A stretch of DNA of 64,000 nucleotides, taken from the NCBI RefSeq assembly GCF_004916905.1, contig NZ_SDLV01000003.1, positions 248,001-312,000 on the forward strand, given 5' to 3'. The position numbers were made by a program, and so were the translations under genes. The DNA is from Chryseobacterium candidae. GTDB taxonomy: Bacteria > Bacteroidota > Bacteroidia > Flavobacteriales > Weeksellaceae. The notes beneath the pieces are model-generated. The model saw only the letters and a program-made list of their open reading frames with translations, searched no databases and had not been told where the DNA came from. Positions 59,072 to 64,000 of the stretch are shown here, in pieces (the stretch's first letter is position 1; each line of letters starts with the position of its first letter).

Positions 59072-59944
59072 CTAAATAAATTTTTCTAAAATAAAGTACA
59101 AATATACGACAGGAACGCAGATAATAAAACTATCAAGTCTGTCTAAAACTCCTCCATGTCCAGGAATAATGTTTCCACTGTCCTTTACACCGAAGTTTCT
59201 CTTCAATTGACTCTCCACCAAATCGCCTAATGGCGCAAAGGCAGCCACTAAAAATCCTACGACCATCCAGTTCCCCCTCAACTCCGGCTGATAATGCTCA
59301 ATAAAGTAGGATAAAACCAGTGTTAACACGACACCTCCCGCATATCCTTCCCATGTTTTTTTAGGAGATATTTTAGGGGCCATTTTATGTTTGCCGAAAA
59401 ACTTCCCTACCAGGTAAGCAAAGGTATCGCTACTCCAGATCAGAATGAACAGAAACAGAACCTCCAAAGAGAAACTATCACTATAGCTGGAGAACTTTGG
59501 CAGCCCTAATGCAAAACTAAATGGCAGTGCTACGTAGATAACAGTAAAAATAAGCTTCCCGCTGTCGAAGTATAATTCGTTAGGATATTTGAATAAAGTA
59601 ACTACAGCAATACCAATAAGTGCCAGTGCCAGTATTTCACTAAGCCTGAAATCAAAAAAGAAATCGTGATTAAAATATCTTTTGGAAAACATGTAGAAAA
59701 TAAAAATGACCAATGGATATACGACCCATTTTTCATAGCCGTTTCCAAACTTCATGATTTTTACACATTCCCAGGTTCCTACAATCAGCAGCAGACTCAT
59801 CAATCCATGATAAAGATACTGTTGCTTGATAAGACCCGGTACAATATTGTTCAGCAGCTGTGCTCCCAGCGGAGTAGAACAAAGAATAATGATAGCTACA
59901 TAAACGATACCTGATATGGTTCTTTGAATGAGATTTTTGTCCAA
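59072..59944 (-). CDS. cdsA: Phosphatidate cytidylyltransferase
   Basis: This enzyme makes CDP-diacylglycerol from phosphatidate and CTP in the inner membrane. The product is 290 aa with about eight transmembrane helices. The signature SSDTFAYLVGKFFGKHKMAP then SPKKTWEG is intact, as is DLVESQLKRNFGVKDSGNIIPGHGGVLDRLDS with the Mg-binding Asp residues. The start is TTG at 59944 (LDKNLIQRT, read as Met), since no ATG lies near. It is second in an operon LUD-cdsA-psd. Confidence 0.94.
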   Translation of the reverse strand: MDKNLIQRTISGIVYVAIIILCSTPLGAQLLNNIVPGLIKQQYLYHGLMSLLLIVGTWECVKIMKFGNGYEKWVVYPLVIFIFYMFSKRYFNHDFFFDFRLSEILALALIGIAVVTLFKYPNELYFDSGKLIFTVIYVALPFSFALGLPKFSSYSDSFSLEVLFLFILIWSSDTFAYLVGKFFGKHKMAPKISPKKTWEGYAGGVVLTLVLSYFIEHYQPELRGNWMVVGFLVAAFAPLGDLVESQLKRNFGVKDSGNIIPGHGGVLDRLDSFIICVPVVYLYFILEKFI

Positions 59945-59968
59945 AATTTAAAATTTAGAAATGGTTGC

Positions 59969-60550
59969 TTAATCTTCAAGCAGCAATAAAAACAGTTTTG
60001 TACTGGAATTGGAAGAACTGTCCATTTTTGATTGGCTTCCGCTAATGGAAGTAAGGTTCTTGATATTTCCGTTCCTTTTTATTTTCCCCATAGCATCATT
60101 CAGGTTGTTTACAATCTGAGAAACATTGGCAATGATGATAATTCTATCGGGAAGCCTTGAAGAATGATAATGAAGAATATTATTATGTGAAAGCATGATT
60201 CTGCCATCATAGGCGATCAGGTATTCACAGGTGATGAATGCGGCGTCATTAGACGGCTGAAGTTCTGAAGTGTAGGTAGACTTCACAACATTCAAAAAGT
60301 TCTGAAGTTCTTTATCCCAACAGAAAAGGTTTTGAATACCTTCTATTTTGACAATCTGATTTAAAGTTTGTAGAGCTTCCGCTTCATCTGCACAATAATT
60401 AAAAAATCCCCCGGAATGCGTAAATAATTGCGCAAACTTATAGTCAAGATCCGCATTTTTCAGCGAATCCCCAAGCTTCTCCAGGCTCTGTTTATCCTCT
60501 TCTTCAGGCTGGTTGGTAAGTTTGCTTACAATCCTCTTGAATAAATTCAA
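59969..60550 (-). CDS. LUD-domain protein
   Basis: The protein is 193 aa in the LUD (LutB/LutC) fold. It includes NYCADEAEALQTLNQIV, DAAFITCEYLIAYDGRIMLSHNN and RIIIIANVSQIVNNLNDAMGKI, with a C-terminal LFLLLLED. It is a stand-alone domain without the iron-sulphur clusters of LutB. The role is unknown; lactate use is only a family association. The start is TTG at 60550, because an in-frame stop lies close upstream and no ATG follows nearby. It leads an operon with cdsA and psd. Confidence 0.8.
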   Translation of the reverse strand: MNLFKRIVSKLTNQPEEEDKQSLEKLGDSLKNADLDYKFAQLFTHSGGFFNYCADEAEALQTLNQIVKIEGIQNLFCWDKELQNFLNVVKSTYTSELQPSNDAAFITCEYLIAYDGRIMLSHNNILHYHSSRLPDRIIIIANVSQIVNNLNDAMGKIKRNGNIKNLTSISGSQSKMDSSSNSSTKLFLLLLED

Positions 60551-60628
60551 CTTAATCTATTTTTAGTCAACTTTATACAAAAATAGAAAATAAATTACAA
60601 TAGTGTCCAAAATATCTCCTTAAATATA

Positions 60629-60662
60629 AAAAACCTGACAATTTTACAGTTGTCAGGTTTTT
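60629..60662 (-). terminator. ftsH terminator
   Basis: A perfect 13-bp stem (AAAAACCTGACAA, TTGTCAGGTTTTT; 60629-60662) with an 8-nt loop lies after the ftsH stop. Confidence 0.85.
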
Positions 60663-60686
60663 ATGAATTATATTTTTTTTAGAATC

Positions 60687-62708
60687 TTAAAGCTGTGTCG
60701 GGCTTTCCGGAGCCTGAATTTCGCTTCCTTCTTCTTTTTCTTTGATCTGAGGTGTTTCCACTACTAGCGGCTCATCTTTTTCAGGAATAGTATTGGTTAC
60801 AGGCTTCTCTGTCAATTCTGGATCCCATGCTCTTTTTCCGAATATTTCTTCTAAGTCTTCACGGAAGATCACTTCTTTTTCTAACAGTTTATTAGCCAAA
60901 GCATCAAGTTTATCTTTATTTTCTTCAAGAATTCTTACCGCTCTTTCATACTGATTTTCGATAATCAATTTGATCTCAGCATCAATTTTGGTAGCCGTTT
61001 CTTCGGAATATGGTTTTCCGAAATTGTATTCAGACTGGCCAGAACTGTCATAGTAAGAAATATTACCGATATTAGGGCTTAAACCGTAGATTGTAACCAT
61101 TGCCTGAGCTCTCTTTGTTACTGTTTCCAGATCAGAAAGTGCTCCTGTAGAAATATTATTGAAGATCACCTGCTCTGCTGCTCTACCTCCTAATGTTGCA
61201 CACATTTCGTCCAACATCTGTTCAGTAGTGGTAAGCTGTCTTTCTTCCGGAAGATACCATGCTGCTCCTAAAGAACGTCCTCTTGGAACAATCGTTACCT
61301 TTAAAAGTGGAGATGCATGTTCTACCAGCCAAGAGATTGTAGCGTGACCTGCTTCATGATAAGCAACTCTTCTCTTTTCAGATGGTTTGATTGCCATGTT
61401 TTTCTTTTCAAGTCCACCGATAATTCTGTCAACCGCATCCAGGAAATCCTGTTTTGTAACAGAAGTATGGTTATATCTGGCCGCAATAAGCGCAGCTTCG
61501 TTACAAACATTAGCAATATCTGCCCCACTGAATCCAGGAGTTTGTTTTGCTAAGAAATCTCTATCAACATTATCATCAAGCTTGATCTTTTTCAAGTGCA
61601 CATCAAAGATTTGTCTTCTTTCGTGAAGCTCCGGAAGGTCTACATAGATAGAACGGTCAAAACGTCCTGCTCTCATCAAAGCTTTATCCAGGATATCTGC
61701 TCTGTTGGTTGCAGCCATTACAATTACATTCACATCTGTTCCGAAACCGTCCATTTCAGTAAGAAGCTGGTTCAGGGTATTTTCTCTTTCGTCGTTTCCG
61801 CCGGAGAAATTATTTTTTCCTCTTGCACGTCCGATGGCATCAATCTCATCAATGAAGATAATTGCCGGAGATTTTGCTTTTGCCTGAGCAAAAAGGTCTC
61901 TTACTCTTGAAGCACCTACTCCTACAAACATTTCAACGAAATCTGAACCTGAAAGTGAGAAGAACGGAACTTTAGCTTCCCCAGCAACGGCTTTTGCCAA
62001 TAACGTTTTACCTGTTCCCGGAGGCCCTACCAAAAGAACACCTTTAGGAATTTTACCTCCAAGTTTTGTATATTTTTCGGAGTTCTTCAAGAAATCTACC
62101 ACTTCCTGAACTTCTTCTTTGGCTCCTTCCAATCCTGCAACATCTTTAAATGTTACCTGAATTCTTTCTTTTTCGTCGAAAAGCTTTGCTTTGGATTTTC
62201 CGATTGAGAAGATCTGTCCGCCAGGACCTCCGCCTCCACCCATCTTTCTGAAAAGAAGGAAGTAGAATAATCCAAGAATAGAAATCCAAACCAGCGCAGG
62301 AACCAAGATGTCCATTAGAGCACTTTTGCCTGTTCCGTAATCTTTAGTTGTTTTAATAGCCGGATTGCTGGCTTTGACCTGCTCAAATTTCTGAAGGAAA
62401 AGTTGAAGGTCTCCGTATTTCACAGAAAAATCTGCTTTAGGAGCCATTTCGAAAGCAGAAAGAGGATTGTTTTCTTTTCCTGCTTTGGAAACCATTGCCG
62501 TTTTCGCTTCTTTTGTTAGGAAAACATCAGCTTTCTCTATGTCTTTGTATATAATTATATTCTGGACTTTGCCCGCCTGCATTTCTCTAAAGAAACCATC
62601 TTCATCAATAGATTTTGCTGCATCACCTCCAAGGAAATTGGAACCAAAGAATAGCAAAAGAGCTACGATTGCAATAGGAAAGAACCAGTTGAATCCTTTA
62701 TTATTCAT
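60687..62708 (-). CDS. ftsH: ATP-dependent membrane zinc protease FtsH
   Basis: This hexameric AAA+ protease degrades membrane and short-lived cytosolic proteins. The product is 673 aa. Two transmembrane helices (about 8-24 and 132-153) flank a periplasmic domain. The AAA+ part has Walker A GPPGTGKT (228-235), Walker [13 protein letters not shown] and the second-region arginines RAGRFDR. The zinc site is HEAGH (451-455). The C-terminal tail is rich in Glu/Pro. rsfS lies 21 bp upstream on the same transcript. Confidence 0.96.
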   Translation of the reverse strand: MNNKGFNWFFPIAIVALLLFFGSNFLGGDAAKSIDEDGFFREMQAGKVQNIIIYKDIEKADVFLTKEAKTAMVSKAGKENNPLSAFEMAPKADFSVKYGDLQLFLQKFEQVKASNPAIKTTKDYGTGKSALMDILVPALVWISILGLFYFLLFRKMGGGGGPGGQIFSIGKSKAKLFDEKERIQVTFKDVAGLEGAKEEVQEVVDFLKNSEKYTKLGGKIPKGVLLVGPPGTGKTLLAKAVAGEAKVPFFSLSGSDFVEMFVGVGASRVRDLFAQAKAKSPAIIFIDEIDAIGRARGKNNFSGGNDERENTLNQLLTEMDGFGTDVNVIVMAATNRADILDKALMRAGRFDRSIYVDLPELHERRQIFDVHLKKIKLDDNVDRDFLAKQTPGFSGADIANVCNEAALIAARYNHTSVTKQDFLDAVDRIIGGLEKKNMAIKPSEKRRVAYHEAGHATISWLVEHASPLLKVTIVPRGRSLGAAWYLPEERQLTTTEQMLDEMCATLGGRAAEQVIFNNISTGALSDLETVTKRAQAMVTIYGLSPNIGNISYYDSSGQSEYNFGKPYSEETATKIDAEIKLIIENQYERAVRILEENKDKLDALANKLLEKEVIFREDLEEIFGKRAWDPELTEKPVTNTIPEKDEPLVVETPQIKEKEEGSEIQAPESPTQL

Positions 62709-62729
62709 TTAGACTTTTTAAAATTTTTA

Positions 62730-63095
62730 TTATTCATTTTCAATTTTGGTAATGACTGCGTCACCCCAAAGTTCTTCTATGTCGTAGTACTCACGTACCT
62801 GTTTTTGGAATATATGAACCACCACTGAAACGTAATCCACCAATACCCACATTGCATTTTCAGTACCTTCTACGTGCCAGGGTCTGTCCTGTAGTTCGTT
62901 TCTTACTTTCTTCTCTACATTTCCTGCCAATGCAGCTACCTGTGTATTTGAGTTTCCGCTGCATATCACGAACGTTTCTGCTACGGAGTTTTCGATGTTG
63001 GAAAGATCGAAGATCATAATGTCTTCCCCTTTTACATCCTGGATAGCTTCAACGATTTTATCTATTAACGCTTGTTTTTCTGCTGTTTTATTCAT
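62730..63095 (-). CDS. rsfS: Ribosomal silencing factor RsfS
   Basis: This factor binds ribosomal protein L14 and blocks subunit joining when nutrients are scarce. The product is 121 aa, with the family's core DIMIFDLSNIENSVAETFVICSGNSNTQVAALA, the conserved RPWHVEGTENAMWVLVDYVSVVVHIF and the acidic end YYDIEELWGDAVI. It is the first gene of a two-gene operon with ftsH. Confidence 0.95.
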   Translation of the reverse strand: MNKTAEKQALIDKIVEAIQDVKGEDIMIFDLSNIENSVAETFVICSGNSNTQVAALAGNVEKKVRNELQDRPWHVEGTENAMWVLVDYVSVVVHIFQKQVREYYDIEELWGDAVITKIENE

Positions 63096-63115
63096 TAAAA
63101 AAATACTATAATCTG

Positions 63116-63123
63116 CAAATTTA
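63116..63123 (-). promoter_or_regulatory. -7 box (TAAATTTG) for rsfS-ftsH
   Basis: It is an exact TAnnTTTG match on the minus strand, 20 nt before the rsfS ATG. Confidence 0.6.
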
Positions 63124-63182
63124 TTGTTTTTTCTTTACTTTAACCTTACTTTTACCCTCTTAATCTCTTAAAGTTTTCTTAA

Positions 63183-63896
63183 ATGAGTCAACTCTTCTAT
63201 CTGAAAGAATGTTCTTCTACTAATGACGAAATATCAAAGTTTTTACTTTACGGAGATTCAAATTTTATAGGGCTTCATACTTTTAATCAAACAAAAGGCC
63301 GTGGTCAGTATGGAAATGTCTGGACTCAGACTGCCGGAAAAAACCTGGCTTATACGCTGGCAGTGAATACTCAGAACATCCTGTGCTCCGACTTTATGTT
63401 CAATTATTATACCGCAATGGTGATCCGTGATTTTCTTGCCAATTTGTCTGACTCTGAGGTAAAAATCAAATGGCCGAATGATATTATCCTTAAAGGTAAA
63501 AAAATCGTTGGAATTTTAATAGAAAAGAAAAAAATTAATCAGAATAATTATTTCATCATCGGAGCAGGCATCAATATTCTGCAGGAAAATTTTGATGAAA
63601 TATCCAATGCAGGATCACTCCTGACACAGACAGGACTCCAATTTGACCTGGAAGAGCTTGCTTTAAACCTTCATGAATATTTGTCCGGAAAACTGAAAAA
63701 CATGCCTTCCGATCAGGAAATTCTGGATGGATTCAATAAAAGACTTTTCAGAAAAGATCAGATATCGGTCTTTGAAATTGAAAAAGAACGACAAAATGGC
63801 ATCATCCGATATGCAGACGAAAAGGGCGAACTCTGGATTGAACTGGAAGACGGAATGCATTCCTTTTATCACAAAGAAGTAAAACTTCTTTATTGA
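63183..63896 (+). CDS. birA: Biotin-[acetyl-CoA carboxylase] ligase, class I (no DNA-binding domain)
   Basis: This enzyme attaches biotin to the carboxyl-carrier protein through biotinyl-AMP. The product is 237 aa. It lacks the N-terminal winged helix of E. coli BirA, so it should be a pure ligase and not a repressor. ECSSTND, the ATP/biotin loop TKGRGQYGNVWTQ, NLAYTLAVN, VKIKWPNDIILKGKKIVGILIE and the GAGIN motif are all present. Its 3' end overlaps the convergent permease gene by 7 bp. Confidence 0.94.
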   Translation: MSQLFYLKECSSTNDEISKFLLYGDSNFIGLHTFNQTKGRGQYGNVWTQTAGKNLAYTLAVNTQNILCSDFMFNYYTAMVIRDFLANLSDSEVKIKWPNDIILKGKKIVGILIEKKKINQNNYFIIGAGINILQENFDEISNAGSLLTQTGLQFDLEELALNLHEYLSGKLKNMPSDQEILDGFNKRLFRKDQISVFEIEKERQNGIIRYADEKGELWIELEDGMHSFYHKEVKLLY

Positions 63897-64000
63897 TTGG
63901 CTCTTTTGATATAAAGATAAAGGGTAAGCGGTAAAAATACCATATTAGGCAGCCACATGGCTACTGCTGGAGACAGGCTTTTATTTTCTGAAACCACTTT
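63890..64000 (-). CDS. LptF/LptG-family (YjgP/YjgQ) permease, C-terminal end only
   Basis: The last 36 residues of a gene cut by the window edge read SENKSLSPAVAMWLPNMVFL then PLTLYLYIKRANQ. The SP.VA.WLPN.(V/I)FLPL motif is the final transmembrane helix of the LPS-export ABC permeases LptF/LptG. The stop (63890-63892) lies inside the birA stop region, so the two genes converge with a 7-bp overlap and no room for a terminator. Whether it is LptF or LptG cannot be told. Confidence 0.8.
   Translation of the reverse strand, partial: KVVSENKSLSPAVAMWLPNMVFLPLTLYLYIKRANQ

Overview
The window looks like a chromosomal segment of a flavobacterium, most likely Chryseobacterium or a close Weeksellaceae relative (Bacteroidota). 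The reasons are low GC, promoters of the Bacteroidota type (TAnnTTTG boxes), no convincing Shine-Dalgarno sites, type IX secretion (T9SS) type B C-terminal domains, SusC/RagA-like TonB-dependent receptors, an XrtF exosortase pair, and DUF4293, DUF5689 and DUF6702 proteins. I saw no tRNA, rRNA, CRISPR array, insertion sequence or prophage. Both ends are cut: a gene ends just before position 28, and an LptF/LptG-type permease runs off the right end.

Layout. 1-5.5 kb: pth, two related lipoproteins, and a three-gene operon of secreted VGI..LDVNG proteins, all on the minus strand. 5.6-9 kb: mfd. 9.2-14.4 kb: small secreted proteins, a GH3-family enzyme and an MFS exporter. 14.5-26 kb: four paralogous T9SS type B surface proteins, two on each side of dnaB-rnhA. 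26-29.2 kb: a nitroreductase-like gene with nadB and nadC (de novo NAD synthesis). 29.4-34.7 kb: a TonB-dependent receptor, a small membrane protein, asd and a cation diffusion facilitator. 34.7-35.6 kb: xrtF and its partner. 35.9-38.9 kb: an amgK-like kinase, a stand-alone RapZ C-terminal domain, a murU-like nucleotidyltransferase and a LOG-family protein, which together suggest cell-wall amino-sugar salvage. 39-40.9 kb: DUF6702, AidA/PixA-like and DUF7336-like proteins. 41-46.7 kb: a TonB receptor with a DUF5689 lipoprotein, divergent from a secreted EEP-fold nuclease or phosphatase. 47.3-53.9 kb: sodA, rho (with a Q/N-rich disordered insert), DUF4293, an M28 peptidase, an MsbA-like ABC exporter and DUF1801. 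54-58.4 kb: a large secreted protein, two small HTH proteins and a six-TM membrane protein with a LuxR-like HTH. 58.4-64 kb: psd, cdsA, LUD, ftsH and rsfS, then birA against the cut permease gene.

The observations I think most worth a second look are these. (1) DnaB ends in an acidic tail that mimics the SSB C-terminal tip, just upstream of rnhA. (2) Two near-identical palindromes with a conserved 10-nt core sit at exactly the same 47-bp distance from the -7 boxes of the 603-aa secreted-protein gene and the membrane LuxR-like regulator gene, which suggests a small surface-protein regulon. (3) At least five genes (dnaB, GH3, nitroreductase, xrtF, MFS) carry a TAnnTTTG box only 3-4 nt before the ATG, which predicts leaderless mRNAs. 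(4) In the four T9SS paralogs the N-terminal and C-terminal domain types do not pair in the same way. (5) A RapZ sensor-like domain lies between the salvage kinase and the nucleotidyltransferase.
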